Part shown: piece after piece, positions 8,575 through 17,958 of the stretch
Layout of the letters: every line of letters begins with the position of its first letter
Numbering within the stretch: the first letter of the stretch is position 1
Assembly: GCF_016901575.1 (NCBI RefSeq)
Contig: NZ_JACJKQ010000001.1
Location: 248,001-312,000 of the forward strand
Length of the DNA: 64,000 nt
From: Enorma phocaeensis
Lineage (GTDB): Bacteria; Actinomycetota; Coriobacteriia; Coriobacteriales; Coriobacteriaceae
Reading direction: 5' to 3'
Notes under the pieces: generated by a model
Seen by the model: the letters and a program-made list of their open reading frames with translations, nothing else
What the model was told of the DNA's origin: nothing
The model's database searches: none
Position numbers and translations under genes: made by a program

Positions 8575-9974
8575 GCAGCGACACGCCCTACGCGCGCACG
8601 GGCGCCGACTACGGACGAACAAAAGATCCTGACGACCAGCACGGAGCGCTCGTCGTCGCCGTCCGAGAGGATTCTCCCGCCTATGACGCTGGAATCGAGC
8701 CCGGCATGCGCGTTCTCACCGTCAACCGCCGCACGCTGACCGACATGACGGTCTGGCTCTGGGAGGCCGGAGACGAGACGGTAGAGATCGAGGTCTTCGA
8801 CCCGAGCGACGACACGGTCACCCCTTGTGAGCTCGAGCGGTTCCCCGGCGAGGACTGGGGCATCGAGTTTGACGGCGCCGTCTTTGATGGCATGCGCACC
8901 TGCGTAAACGCCTGCGTCTTCTGCTTTATGACGATGCTCCCGCGCCACATGCGGGGCACGCTCTATATCCGCGACGACGATTACCGCCTCAGCTTCCTGC
9001 AGGGCAACTTCGTGACGCTCACCAACATGAGCGACGCCGAGGTGGCTGACGTCATCGACCATCGCCTGAGCCCCATGAACGTCTCGCTCCACGCCGTCAC
9101 GCCCGAGGTCCGCCGGCGTCTCATGGGAAGGAACGCCGCCCGCGGCATGGAAGTCCTGCGCGCATTTATGGACGCCGGCATCGAGATCCACGCACAGGTC
9201 GTCCTCTGTCCCGGGCTCAACGACGGGGAAGAGCTGCTTCGGACCCTTACCTTTTGTGAGGAGCACCCTCAGATCACGAGCCTCGGCATCGTTCCTTTGG
9301 GCTACACCCGCTTTCAGGAGCGGTTCACGTCTTCCTTTTCGGATGATCCCCTGGCTGCACGAGCGGTCATCGACCAAGTCGCGCCGTTCCAGGAACGCAT
9401 GCGTGCGGCTCGCGGACGGACGGTGTTCCAGCTGGCCGACGAGTTTTATCTGGACGCGAAGGTGGAGCCGCCTGCCGCCGAGCTCTATGACGGATACCCC
9501 CAGTACTATGACGGCATCGGCATGGTTCGCTCCTATCTTGATGAGACAAAAGAGCTGGTCGAGCGAGAGGGCCACCGTCTTGCCGAGGCGGCAGAGAGGC
9601 TGTCGCGCCGGAAGAGGCTGCTTGTGGTGGTGTCCGGCATGGCCGCGCGCGACGTGGTCGCAGGCTTTGTCGAGAGGTCGCCGCTCCAGGGAGAAGTGCG
9701 CGGCATCGTCAATGATTACTTTGGCGGGAACGTCGACGTCACGGGCCTTATCTGCGGCGAGGACCTCTTGGCGCAGATAGGGGAGGACCTTCAAGGGGTT
9801 ATGCTCTTTGTGCCGGACGTCATGTTCAACGCCGACGCGCTCACGCTGGACGGTTATCATCAAATGCGGCTTGTCGCCGAGCTCAGCCGGCGCGGCGCCG
9901 AGTGCCATATCGCCTCAACGATGCCCTCCGATCTGCTGCGTTCTCTCGAGGATGCGCTGGAACGGGAGTGCTGA
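8571..9974 (+). CDS. PDZ / radical-SAM-like protein, DUF512 family
   Basis: The 467-residue protein has an N-terminal PDZ-like domain (~25-75), a CxxxCxxC cluster motif (C111, C115, C118), a radical-SAM-like barrel and a C-terminal DUF512 region. Text such as SLHAVTPEVRRRLMGRN and VVLCPGLNDGEEL matches this family. The biochemical role is unknown. The ATG overlaps the ispH stop (ATGA), and der follows after 21 bp. Adjacency to der is conserved in many Gram-positive genomes, suggesting a role near ribosome or tRNA maturation, but that is inference. Confidence 0.85.
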   Translation: MSSDTPYARTGADYGRTKDPDDQHGALVVAVREDSPAYDAGIEPGMRVLTVNRRTLTDMTVWLWEAGDETVEIEVFDPSDDTVTPCELERFPGEDWGIEFDGAVFDGMRTCVNACVFCFMTMLPRHMRGTLYIRDDDYRLSFLQGNFVTLTNMSDAEVADVIDHRLSPMNVSLHAVTPEVRRRLMGRNAARGMEVLRAFMDAGIEIHAQVVLCPGLNDGEELLRTLTFCEEHPQITSLGIVPLGYTRFQERFTSSFSDDPLAARAVIDQVAPFQERMRAARGRTVFQLADEFYLDAKVEPPAAELYDGYPQYYDGIGMVRSYLDETKELVEREGHRLAEAAERLSRRKRLLVVVSGMAARDVVAGFVERSPLQGEVRGIVNDYFGGNVDVTGLICGEDLLAQIGEDLQGVMLFVPDVMFNADALTLDGYHQMRLVAELSRRGAECHIASTMPSDLLRSLEDALEREC

Positions 9975-9995
9975 CATAGTTTCAAGGAGTGATGC

Positions 9996-11333
9996 ATGAA
10001 ACCCATCGTAGCCGTAGTCGGCCGACCCAACGTGGGCAAGTCGACCTTGGTGAATCGTATCGCCCAGACCTCTGACGCCATCGTCCATGAAAGTCGAGGC
10101 GTCACGCGCGACCGGTCTTATCACGACGCCGACTGGAATGGCCGTGAATTCACCCTCGTCGACACGGGCGGCATCGAACCGCTGAAAAGTGAAGACGTGT
10201 TCTCCGCGTCCATTCGCGACCAGGCGCTCGCCGCGGCCGAAGAGGCCGATGTCATCCTGTTCGTCGTTGACGGCCATACGGGCGTGACCGAGGAGGACGA
10301 AACCGTCGCACGTCTGCTCAAGCGCGTGCATAAACCGACGTTCCTGCTGGTGAACAAGCTCGACAATCCTGCTCGAGAGCAGGAGCGCCTGTGGGACTTC
10401 TACTCGCTCGGCGTTGGCGACCCCATGCCCATTTCTGCGCATCACGGCCATGGTACGGGCGACCTGCTCGACAAGGTCGTCGCGCTGCTGCCCGACGAGA
10501 CCGAGGAAGTCGACGAGTTTCCCGACGCGCTCGGCGTTGCGATCATCGGTCGCCCGAATGCTGGCAAGTCCTCGCTGTTCAACAAGGTCATCGGTTCGGA
10601 GCGCTCCATCGTCTCCGACGTCGCCGGTACGACGCGCGACGCCATCGACACCATCGTCGAGCGTGACGGGCGTCACTATCGCATGGTCGATACCGCGGGC
10701 ATTCGAAAGAAAAGCACCGTCTACGAGAACATCGAGTACTACTCGATGGTGCGCGGCCTGCGCGCCATCGATCGTGCCGACGTCGCCCTGCTCGTCGTCG
10801 ATTCGACCGTCGGCGTGACCGAGCAGGACCAGAAGGTTGCAAACCTCGCCATCGAACGCGGCTGCGCCCTCGTCGTCCTGCTCAACAAATGGGACCTCCT
10901 GAAGGAAGAACGCGAGCGCGAGCGCGTGCTTGAAACGGTCGACCGTCGCCTCACCTTTGCCACCTGGGCGCCGGTGCTTCGCATCTCCGCCCTCACGGGG
11001 CGCTCGGTCGAGAAGATCTGGTCCCTCATCGATGACGCCGCCGAAAAGCGCGCCTCGAAGGTCTCCACCTCGAAGCTCAACCAGTTCCTGACCGACCTTC
11101 GCGAGTTTGGACACACCATCGTCGACGGCAAGCGCCGCCTGCGCATGCACTATGTCACCCAAACCGGGACAAAGCCGCCAACCTTTACCTTCTTTGTGAA
11201 TCACCCCGACCTGCTCACCGATTCCTATCGCCGCTACGTTGAAAACCGCATGCGGGCAACGTTTGACTTCGCCGGCACTCCGGTGCGCCTCCGCTTCCGC
11301 TCCAAGGCGGCGAAGGAAGAGGGTGAACGATAG
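9996..11333 (+). CDS. der: Ribosome biogenesis GTPase Der
   Basis: Der (EngA, 445 aa) has two tandem GTPase domains and assists 50S subunit assembly. The first P-loop GRPNVGKST is at residues 8-16 and the second GRPNAGKSS is near 183. Each has a DTxG switch and an NKxD motif (NKLD, NKWD). The C-terminal KH-like domain ends with the usual basic tail. AAGGAG precedes ATG 9996. The last codons abut plsY. Confidence 0.97.
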   Translation: MKPIVAVVGRPNVGKSTLVNRIAQTSDAIVHESRGVTRDRSYHDADWNGREFTLVDTGGIEPLKSEDVFSASIRDQALAAAEEADVILFVVDGHTGVTEEDETVARLLKRVHKPTFLLVNKLDNPAREQERLWDFYSLGVGDPMPISAHHGHGTGDLLDKVVALLPDETEEVDEFPDALGVAIIGRPNAGKSSLFNKVIGSERSIVSDVAGTTRDAIDTIVERDGRHYRMVDTAGIRKKSTVYENIEYYSMVRGLRAIDRADVALLVVDSTVGVTEQDQKVANLAIERGCALVVLLNKWDLLKEERERERVLETVDRRLTFATWAPVLRISALTGRSVEKIWSLIDDAAEKRASKVSTSKLNQFLTDLREFGHTIVDGKRRLRMHYVTQTGTKPPTFTFFVNHPDLLTDSYRRYVENRMRATFDFAGTPVRLRFRSKAAKEEGER

Positions 11334-12029
11334 ATGACTCCAGACAATCCAGCATTCACCACCTTTGCGCTCGCAACGGCGGCATGCATGGCGGTGACGT
11401 TTCTTGTCTGCGGCATCCCCTTCGGCGTCATCATCGGCGAGCTCATGGGCAAGGGGGACATCCGCAAATCGGGTTCGGGCAACATCGGCACCACCAATGC
11501 CCTGCGTGTAGGCGGCAAGCTCGTCGGTGCGCTCACGCTGCTGTGCGACGTGCTCAAGGGACTCGTGTGCGTAGTCGCATCCTCCTGGGTGCTCAGCGGC
11601 CTCTGCGACCCCTCCGCACTCATGATCTTCCCCGGCAGGGGAGCGGACTGGGCACTTTCGCTCGTGTCGCTTTCCGGCCTCGCGGGACACATGTTCAGCC
11701 CCTACCTGCACTTTAAGGGCGGAAAAGGCATCGCTGTGGGCTTCGGCGTGTGCATGGGCTGGATTTGGCCGGTGGGGCTATCTCTATGGATTCCCTTCCT
11801 CGCCGGCGTCATTGCGACCCGCTACGTCTCGGTCGGCTCGATCGCCGCCGCGATATCGCTCCCGCTGTGGATCTTGCTGTACTACCCGGGCTCGTCATTT
11901 GCCATGAAGGCGGTCTTTGCCTTCATGGCCGCGCTTGTGGTGTGGGCCCACCGCTCGAACATCAAGAAGCTTATGCAGGGCAATGAGTCGAAGCTTTCGT
12001 TCTCGTCCAAGAAGGAGGATGCGCGATGA
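11334..12029 (+). CDS. plsY: Acyl-phosphate:glycerol-3-phosphate acyltransferase
   Basis: PlsY is an integral membrane enzyme (231 aa) that makes lysophosphatidate from acyl-phosphate. Motifs GSGNIGTTNALR and HMFSPYLHFKGGKGIAVGFG are characteristic, and several membrane helices can be seen. It starts immediately after the der stop and overlaps gpsA by 4 bp. PlsX, which makes the acyl-phosphate, is not in this window. Confidence 0.95.
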   Translation: MTPDNPAFTTFALATAACMAVTFLVCGIPFGVIIGELMGKGDIRKSGSGNIGTTNALRVGGKLVGALTLLCDVLKGLVCVVASSWVLSGLCDPSALMIFPGRGADWALSLVSLSGLAGHMFSPYLHFKGGKGIAVGFGVCMGWIWPVGLSLWIPFLAGVIATRYVSVGSIAAAISLPLWILLYYPGSSFAMKAVFAFMAALVVWAHRSNIKKLMQGNESKLSFSSKKEDAR

Positions 12030-13033
12030 ACATCACTGTTATCGGCGCGGGATCGTGGGGAACCGCCATCTCGGGCGTCGCTGCCGCCCGTGCCGACCGC
12101 GTATGCGTCTGGTCGTTTGACGAGGAGTCGACGAAGGGCATCAACGAGCACCATGTCAACCCGCTCTATCTTTCCGACTACACCCTCCCTGGCAACGTGT
12201 CCGCCTCCTCGTCGTATGAGGAGGCGCTGCGTGGCGCGGACGGCATCATCGTGGTCGTCCCCTCGCCGTTTTTGCGCGCCACCATCAAAGGCGCGGCACC
12301 CTATATCCCGCACGACGTGCCCGTCCTCTGCCTCACGAAGGGCATCGAGGAGGGCTCCGGCAAGCTGATGAGCGAAGTCGTCGCCGAGGAAATCGGCAAC
12401 CCGGGCCGCGTCGCCGCGCTTTCAGGCCCTAACCATGCCGAGGAAATCTGCAAGGGCAGCCTCTCCGCCGCCGTGATCGCAGCAGAGGATCATGATGTCG
12501 CGGAGTTCTTCCGGTCCCTGCTCATCTCGCCTGAGTTTCGCATCTATGTCACGAGCGACATGATCGGAATCGAGACCTGCGCGGCGGTAAAGAACGTCAT
12601 CGCGATCGTCTGCGGCGTCGCGGCAGGCGCCGGCTACGGGGACAATACGCTCGCCCTCATCATGACGAGGGGTCTCGCAGAAATCAGCCGCATCGTGCAT
12701 GCACGCGGGGGAGACCCGATGACCTGTATGGGCCTTGCCGGCATGGGCGACCTCGTCGCCACCTGCACCTCCCCGCATTCACGCAACCGCTCATTCGGCG
12801 TCGCCTTTGCCCACGGCGAGAGCCTTGAAGACTATCAGAGGCGCACGCACATGGTTGTCGAGGGCGCTGCGGCGGCACGCTCGACCGCCCAGCTTGCGCG
12901 TTCCCTTGGCGTCGACGCGCCCATCACGTTCGCCCTTGAGTCGTCGCTCTATCAGGGCGTCGAGCTCGAAGAGGCTTTGCGAACCCTGCTCGATCGCATC
13001 CCGACCGAAGAATTCTACGGGCTCGACCTATAA
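12026..13033 (+). CDS. gpsA: Glycerol-3-phosphate dehydrogenase [NAD(P)+]
   Basis: GpsA reduces dihydroxyacetone phosphate to sn-glycerol-3-phosphate for phospholipid synthesis. The N-terminal Rossmann motif GAGSWGTAIS is at residues ~6-15. The catalytic Lys lies in ETCAAVKNVIAI, and GMGDLVATC is conserved. At 335 residues it has full length. The ATG overlaps plsY, with AGGAGG upstream, so substrate supply and use are coupled. Confidence 0.96.
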   Translation: MNITVIGAGSWGTAISGVAAARADRVCVWSFDEESTKGINEHHVNPLYLSDYTLPGNVSASSSYEEALRGADGIIVVVPSPFLRATIKGAAPYIPHDVPVLCLTKGIEEGSGKLMSEVVAEEIGNPGRVAALSGPNHAEEICKGSLSAAVIAAEDHDVAEFFRSLLISPEFRIYVTSDMIGIETCAAVKNVIAIVCGVAAGAGYGDNTLALIMTRGLAEISRIVHARGGDPMTCMGLAGMGDLVATCTSPHSRNRSFGVAFAHGESLEDYQRRTHMVVEGAAAARSTAQLARSLGVDAPITFALESSLYQGVELEEALRTLLDRIPTEEFYGLDL

Positions 13034-13056
13034 TCCTTCCACAGAAAGGAACCGCC

Positions 13057-13740
13057 ATGAGTGCCCCCGTCGTTCGCGTCGCTCCATCCATCCTTTCCGC
13101 AGACCTGTTGAACCTCGGACGGGATCTTGAGGCGATTTCCGGTGCCGACTTCATCCATATCGATGTCATGGATGGCCATTTCACGCCTAACCTCACCTTC
13201 GGAGTCGACACCGTCAAGGCATGCAAGCGCGCCTCGACCGTGCCGCTCGACGTCCACATGATGGTCACCAATCCCGATGAGAGCGTCTCGTGGTATCTCG
13301 ACGCGGGAGCAGATATGGTGACGGTTCACCTCGAGGCGGCCCGCCATCCCCATCGCATCGTCTCCGAGATCCATGCCGCAGGTGCTCAGGCAGGCGTCGT
13401 TTTGAACCCCGGGACGCCAGCCTGCGCTCTCGACAGCATCCTTGAGGACGTCGATATGGTCTTGCTCATGAGCGTCGATCCGGGCTTTGGCGGCCAGTCC
13501 TTTATCGAGGGGACCATTCGTAAGATCTCCCAGGTGCGCTCCATGGCACGCGAGCGCGGGAAGGACCTGCTCATCGAGGTGGATGGCGGCGTGTCGACCG
13601 CCAACGTGGAGCGCGTCGTCGCCGCAGGAGCCGACGTCATCGTTGCGGGATCAGCCGTCTTTGGCTCTGCAGACCCCGCACGCGAGGTAGCTCGCCTTCG
13701 CGAGCTTGGAACCCCGGGGCTTGCAGCATGGAACGCCTAA
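13057..13740 (+). CDS. rpe: Ribulose-phosphate 3-epimerase
   Basis: This TIM-barrel enzyme (227 aa) interconverts ribulose-5-phosphate and xylulose-5-phosphate. Motifs PSILSADLLNL, HIDVMDGHFTPN, DVHMMV, VDPGFGGQSF and EVDGGV carry the metal-binding His and Asp residues. AAAGGA precedes ATG 13057. The stop overlaps the next gene by 13 bp. Confidence 0.96.
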   Translation: MSAPVVRVAPSILSADLLNLGRDLEAISGADFIHIDVMDGHFTPNLTFGVDTVKACKRASTVPLDVHMMVTNPDESVSWYLDAGADMVTVHLEAARHPHRIVSEIHAAGAQAGVVLNPGTPACALDSILEDVDMVLLMSVDPGFGGQSFIEGTIRKISQVRSMARERGKDLLIEVDGGVSTANVERVVAAGADVIVAGSAVFGSADPAREVARLRELGTPGLAAWNA

Positions 13741-14903
13741 CGACGGCTCCCCACCTGTGCAATCTCGATTACGCGGCCTCGACACCGATGAGGCCCGAAG
13801 CGATACGGGCGCAGCAGGAATATGATGCGTCGCCCATCGCGGGCGCCAACCCAAATTCGCTTCACACCCTCGGACGGGAAGCGGCGCGAGAGCTCGAGGG
13901 CGCCCGAAAGACGCTCGCAAGAACCTTGGGCAGTCACGTTCGTCCCAGCGAGGTCATCTTCACCGGCGGCGGCACCGAATCCGACCAGCTTGCCCTCTTG
14001 GGCATCGCGGAGGGCGCTCGAGCCAGAGATCGCCGGCGCTCGCGCGTCATCACGTCGGAAATCGAGCACGACGCGATCCTCGACAACCTTCCGTTGCTAA
14101 GAGAGGCGGGGTTCAGCGTCACCACGCTCAAGCCGACACGCGAAGGCGTCATAGAGCCCTCATCGCTCTCAGACGCGCTTGACCGCGACGTGGCCCTCGT
14201 CTCGATCATGCTCGCAAACAATGAGACCGGCGTGGTGCAGCCGACAGGCGAGCTTGCGCGTCGAGCCCATAGCGTGGGCGCCCTCTATCACACCGACGCC
14301 ATTCAGGGATATCTTCACATCCCCTTCGATGTCGCCGACCTTGGCGTCGATGCGCTCTCTGCCGCGGGACACAAGGTGGGCGGCCCGGTTGGTTCAGGCC
14401 TGCTCTATCTCAAGGGCAGGACGCCGCTGCGTCCACGAACCTTCGGAGGCGGGCAAGAAGCGGGAAGGCGCGCGGGAACCCAGGACCTGCGCTCCATCGT
14501 AGCCTTTGCCGCTGCGGCCCGCGCTGCGCACTCCCTGCTCTCATCTGAGCATTCCCGGCTCATGGGTCTCTCGGCATCGCTGTACAGGCGCCTCGCCGCG
14601 TCTCGACGCATCCACCCCACCGTTCCGGACATCTTAGACCGAGACCGCTTGCCCGGAATCGTCTCGATCTTCGTGGAAGGCTGGGAATCCGAGTCGCTCA
14701 TCCTCAAGCTCGACAGCCTTGGCTTCGAGGTCTCGGCTGGGTCTGCCTGCTCGAGCGGCAGCACCGCGGCAAGCCATGTCCTCACCGCCATGGGAATGGA
14801 CGGCTCCGATGCCTTGGGTTCTCTCCGGATATCGTTTGACGATCGTGTCCGCGAAGAGGACCTCGAAGCCTTTGCGACGGCGCTGCTCGACCTTGTGGGA
14901 TAG
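13728..14903 (+). CDS. Cysteine desulfurase (NifS/IscS family)
   Basis: The 391-residue PLP enzyme takes sulfur from cysteine for Fe-S clusters or tRNA thiolation. LDYAASTPMRPEA is the typical N-terminus, the PLP lysine is in SAGHKVGGP (~213), and the active cysteine is in GSACSSGS (~338). No iscU or other Fe-S gene is adjacent. Many enzymes in this window need Fe-S clusters (IspH, MiaB, RimO, MtaB, HemW), and methylthiolation also needs sulfur. Which acceptor it serves cannot be told from sequence. Confidence 0.92.
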   Translation: MERLTTAPHLCNLDYAASTPMRPEAIRAQQEYDASPIAGANPNSLHTLGREAARELEGARKTLARTLGSHVRPSEVIFTGGGTESDQLALLGIAEGARARDRRRSRVITSEIEHDAILDNLPLLREAGFSVTTLKPTREGVIEPSSLSDALDRDVALVSIMLANNETGVVQPTGELARRAHSVGALYHTDAIQGYLHIPFDVADLGVDALSAAGHKVGGPVGSGLLYLKGRTPLRPRTFGGGQEAGRRAGTQDLRSIVAFAAAARAAHSLLSSEHSRLMGLSASLYRRLAASRRIHPTVPDILDRDRLPGIVSIFVEGWESESLILKLDSLGFEVSAGSACSSGSTAASHVLTAMGMDGSDALGSLRISFDDRVREEDLEAFATALLDLVG

Positions 14904-14910
14904 GAGACCT

Positions 14911-15720
14911 ATGACTATCGAAGCGCTTCTTTCTTATCTACTTGATCGGTATCCCGTCGAGCAGGCTGAGTCGTGGGATCACGTGGGGCTTTCGGCAGGA
15001 GACCCGCATGCCGAGGTCACCGGAGTCCTTGTAGCGCTCGATGCGAGCGCCGAGGCCGTGAGACGAGCTGCCGATCTCGGGGCCAATGTCCTGGTAACGC
15101 ATCATCCTGTCTACATTTCGGCGCCCAAAAGCTTCACGCCCGCGCCCGACACCGAGCACAATGCCGCAGGCGCCGCCGTCTTTGAGGCGATTCGGCGCGG
15201 CGTTTCCATCATCTCGCTCCACACCAATCTTGACCGTGACCCCGAGGCGCGCAATCACCTGGCGTCGCTGCTGGGAGCGACGCCAGAAGGCTCGTTCGAG
15301 CATCCCGACGATGCCGCGCTTCCGGGCCTTGGCTCGGTGGGTGTCATCCCGACCACCACGCTCGGCGATGTGGCACGTCTCGCAGCGAACGCCTTTTCTA
15401 GCGATCCCAGGGTGTGGGGCCCGCCTGAGCGATCCGTTCGTCGCATCGCGGTTCTCGGAGGGTCCCTTGGGGACCTCGCAGAGCTCGCGCTGTCGTCACA
15501 TGTAGACGCAGTCATATGCGGAGAGGCGGGCTATCACGTCTGCCAAGACCTCTGGCTGAGGGGCTGTTCGGTAGTGCTTCTGGGGCATGACCGCTCAGAG
15601 CAGCCGTTTGTGGATATCCTTTCAAAGGCGGTGGCTTCGGCGGGCATCGACCCCTCGTCGATAGCTACAATGGAGTGCCCGCGTCAATGGTGGACAACAT
15701 ACGAAGGAGAACGCGCATGA
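14911..15720 (+). CDS. Nif3-like dinuclear metal-centre protein
   Basis: The 269-residue protein belongs to the Nif3/YbgI family (once named GTP cyclohydrolase I type 2). Metal-binding motifs are visible: THHPVYI, HTNLD, and the C-terminal GHDRSE. AGGAG lies 5 nt before ATG 14911. The true substrate is not settled for the family. It overlaps the zinc-ribbon gene by 4 bp, a neighbour pairing also common in other Gram-positive genomes. Confidence 0.88.
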   Translation: MTIEALLSYLLDRYPVEQAESWDHVGLSAGDPHAEVTGVLVALDASAEAVRRAADLGANVLVTHHPVYISAPKSFTPAPDTEHNAAGAAVFEAIRRGVSIISLHTNLDRDPEARNHLASLLGATPEGSFEHPDDAALPGLGSVGVIPTTTLGDVARLAANAFSSDPRVWGPPERSVRRIAVLGGSLGDLAELALSSHVDAVICGEAGYHVCQDLWLRGCSVVLLGHDRSEQPFVDILSKAVASAGIDPSSIATMECPRQWWTTYEGERA

Positions 15721-16430
15721 GCGTTGGAACCGACCTGCTCGACTTGCAGGAGCTTGACCTAGCCCTTGCCCGCAGCCGTGCGGAGCTTGCCGACATGCCT
15801 GAGATCAAAGCGCTCGCCCGCAAACGCAAGGCCTACCTCAAATTGAAGGACGAGGCCCTGCGCTTGATGGGCCGTCGCAAGGATCTCCAGACCGAGCTCG
15901 CCGATCTTGATCAGGACGAGCGAGACTGCCGCCAGGCGGTAGATGACGCGCAGCGCGGGTGCGTCGATCCTTCGGACTACGATGAGGTCCAGCGCCTCGA
16001 GCTGGAGCTCTCCGACCTCGCCAAAGAGCTCGACAAAATCGCCTTTGCGCGCGAGGAGCTGACCCGCCGGCTCGCCGAGGCGACCGAGCAAGAGGCTCAA
16101 GCTGCCGACTACCTTGAACGTTATGAGCGAGCCATCAAATCTGACGCCCAGGCCGCCAGGGACAAGGCGTCCAAGCTCCAGCAGGAGATCGACGACGCCG
16201 AACGTCGCCGTAGCGCGCTGTGCGCGAGGATTCCCGAAGACTTCCTAGCAGAGTATGAGCGCTGCCTGAAGAGCTTCAACGGCCTGGCCGTCGAGCGCCT
16301 TGACGGAGCGGTGCCGTCCCTGTGCCGCATGACCCTTACCGAATCCTCCCTGTCGGACCTTTCGCGTGAGGAAGGCATTACGCACTGCCCCTATTGCCAT
16401 CGCATGCTCATTCTCTCTGAGGAAGTCTAA
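15717..16430 (+). CDS. Coiled-coil protein with C-terminal zinc ribbon
   Basis: About 170 residues of charged coiled coil are followed by a C-terminal zinc ribbon, as in the C4-type family found next to Nif3 proteins (237 aa). The second knuckle CPYCHRML is intact. In the first knuckle the usual CxxC is PSLC, so the first cysteine is replaced by proline. It may bind metal with an altered ligand set or not at all. ATG 15717 overlaps the nif3 stop. Function is unknown; a scaffold or nucleic-acid role is a guess. Confidence 0.82.
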   Translation: MSVGTDLLDLQELDLALARSRAELADMPEIKALARKRKAYLKLKDEALRLMGRRKDLQTELADLDQDERDCRQAVDDAQRGCVDPSDYDEVQRLELELSDLAKELDKIAFAREELTRRLAEATEQEAQAADYLERYERAIKSDAQAARDKASKLQQEIDDAERRRSALCARIPEDFLAEYERCLKSFNGLAVERLDGAVPSLCRMTLTESSLSDLSREEGITHCPYCHRMLILSEEV

Positions 16431-16433
16431 GCC

Positions 16434-17636
16434 ATGGGCGCCCCATCCAAACAACCCTGTGTGCTCGTATGCGTGACGGGCTGCATCGCTGCCTATAAAG
16501 CATGCGAGGTCGTGCGGCTTCTTCAAAAACAGGGCTGTCGCGTGAAGGTGCTCATGACCGAGCATGCCACAAGGTTCGTGGGCCCCACCACGTTCCGGTC
16601 GCTGACGCACGAGAAGGTCGCCGTGGGTCTCTTCGATGATCCCGAGGACCCCATTCACCATATCTCGCTCGCGCAGGAGGCCGACGTCGTGCTCGTGGCA
16701 CCCGCGACGGCGAACGTCCTCGCCAAGATGGCTCACGGCATCGCCGACGACCTCATGTCCACCACGCTGCTCGCCACGACCGCGCCCGTCGTCGTGGCGC
16801 CGGCAATGAACGTTCACATGTGGGAGGCAGCCGCCACCCAAGAGAACCTGTCTTGTCTTCGTCGCCGCGGCGTCCGCGTCGTGGAGCCGGGAGATGGCTA
16901 CCTGGCATGCGGCGAGGTCGCCAAGGGCCGGCTCGCCGATCCAGGGACGATTGCCGACGCCGCCCTCGAGGCCCTGCGTCCCGACCCGGATGCTGGCCTG
17001 CTTGCGGGAGAGCGCGTGCTCATTACGGCCGGCCCCACCCATGAGCCGATTGACCCCGTCCGGTATATCGGCAACCGCTCCTCAGGAAAGATGGGCATCT
17101 CGCTAGCTCGAGCAGCGCACGAGCTTGGCGCCGAGGTCATGCTGGTGCTGGGGCCCACCTCGCTCGAACCTCCCGAGGGGGTGCGCTGCATCGCCGTCGA
17201 AACCGCGCAGGAGATGCACGATGCCGCCCTTGCGGCCTTTGATTCTGCCTCGGTCGCAATCTGCTCTGCCGCGGTTGCGGACTATACCCCGAGAAACCCG
17301 GCTGACCACAAGCTCAAAAAGGCCAACGAGCCTCTCGATCGGATCGAGCTCGTCCAAACCGCAGACATCCTCGCAGACCTTTCTCGCATAAAGGGCCGCC
17401 GTCGCGTCGTGGGCTTTGCGGCGGAAACGAATGACCTCTTGGCACATGCCCAGGCAAAGCTAGAGCGAAAGGGCTGCGATGCCATCGTGGCAAACGATGT
17501 CACGAGAAGCGACTCTGGATTTGGCTCAGATACCGACAAGGCCTGGTGGGTAACGAGCGCAGGCACCGAGGAGCTTCCGACGCTCACCAAAGACCGGCTG
17601 GCTCGCGAGATCCTTCGCCGAGTTCACGATTTCTGA
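16434..17636 (+). CDS. coaBC: CoaBC: phosphopantothenoylcysteine synthetase/decarboxylase
   Basis: This bifunctional enzyme (400 aa) performs two steps of coenzyme A synthesis. The CoaC flavoprotein half has HISLAQEADVVLVAPATANV, PAMNVHMW and the flap motif CGEVAKGRL. The CoaB half begins at ITAGPTHEPIDPVR and contains NRSSGKMG, AAVADY and KLKK. It lies 3 bp after the zinc-ribbon gene and is the last gene of the long plus-strand run before tRNA-Pro. Confidence 0.96.
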   Translation: MGAPSKQPCVLVCVTGCIAAYKACEVVRLLQKQGCRVKVLMTEHATRFVGPTTFRSLTHEKVAVGLFDDPEDPIHHISLAQEADVVLVAPATANVLAKMAHGIADDLMSTTLLATTAPVVVAPAMNVHMWEAAATQENLSCLRRRGVRVVEPGDGYLACGEVAKGRLADPGTIADAALEALRPDPDAGLLAGERVLITAGPTHEPIDPVRYIGNRSSGKMGISLARAAHELGAEVMLVLGPTSLEPPEGVRCIAVETAQEMHDAALAAFDSASVAICSAAVADYTPRNPADHKLKKANEPLDRIELVQTADILADLSRIKGRRRVVGFAAETNDLLAHAQAKLERKGCDAIVANDVTRSDSGFGSDTDKAWWVTSAGTEELPTLTKDRLAREILRRVHDF

Positions 17637-17655
17637 GATTCATCTAAAAAAGTTC

Positions 17656-17684
17656 TTGCATCGAGCGAGACTCTTGAGTAAAGT
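17656..17684 (+). promoter_or_regulatory. Promoter of tRNA-Pro
   Basis: TTGCAT (17656-17661) and TAAAGT (17679-17684) are 17 bp apart. AAAAAGTTC lies just upstream of the -35, matching the tRNA-Ala and tRNA-Val promoters. The mature tRNA begins 33 bp downstream. Confidence 0.65.
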
Positions 17685-17717
17685 ATCTTTTGCTGTTGAG
17701 GACAACAGCACCTGCTT

Positions 17718-17794
<77 letters not shown>

Positions 17795-17802
17795 GAAGCT
17801 TC

Positions 17803-17829
17803 AAGGGCACCGTTTATCGGTGCCCTTTT
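17803..17829 (+). terminator. Terminator of tRNA-Pro
   Basis: The perfect 8-bp stem GGGCACCG/CGGTGCCC with a 5-nt loop is followed by TTTTC, 10 bp after the tRNA. Confidence 0.9.
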
Positions 17830-17958
17830 CGTATCCAGGGGAATCGCCTCTATCCTCACATGGTGATCAGGCGTTAACCGGAGTGCTTTTCAGGATAGGG
17901 CTCCACGACTTGGGTATTATGCTTCTAGCACATACCGAGCAAACGGCAGGGGAGTGAC

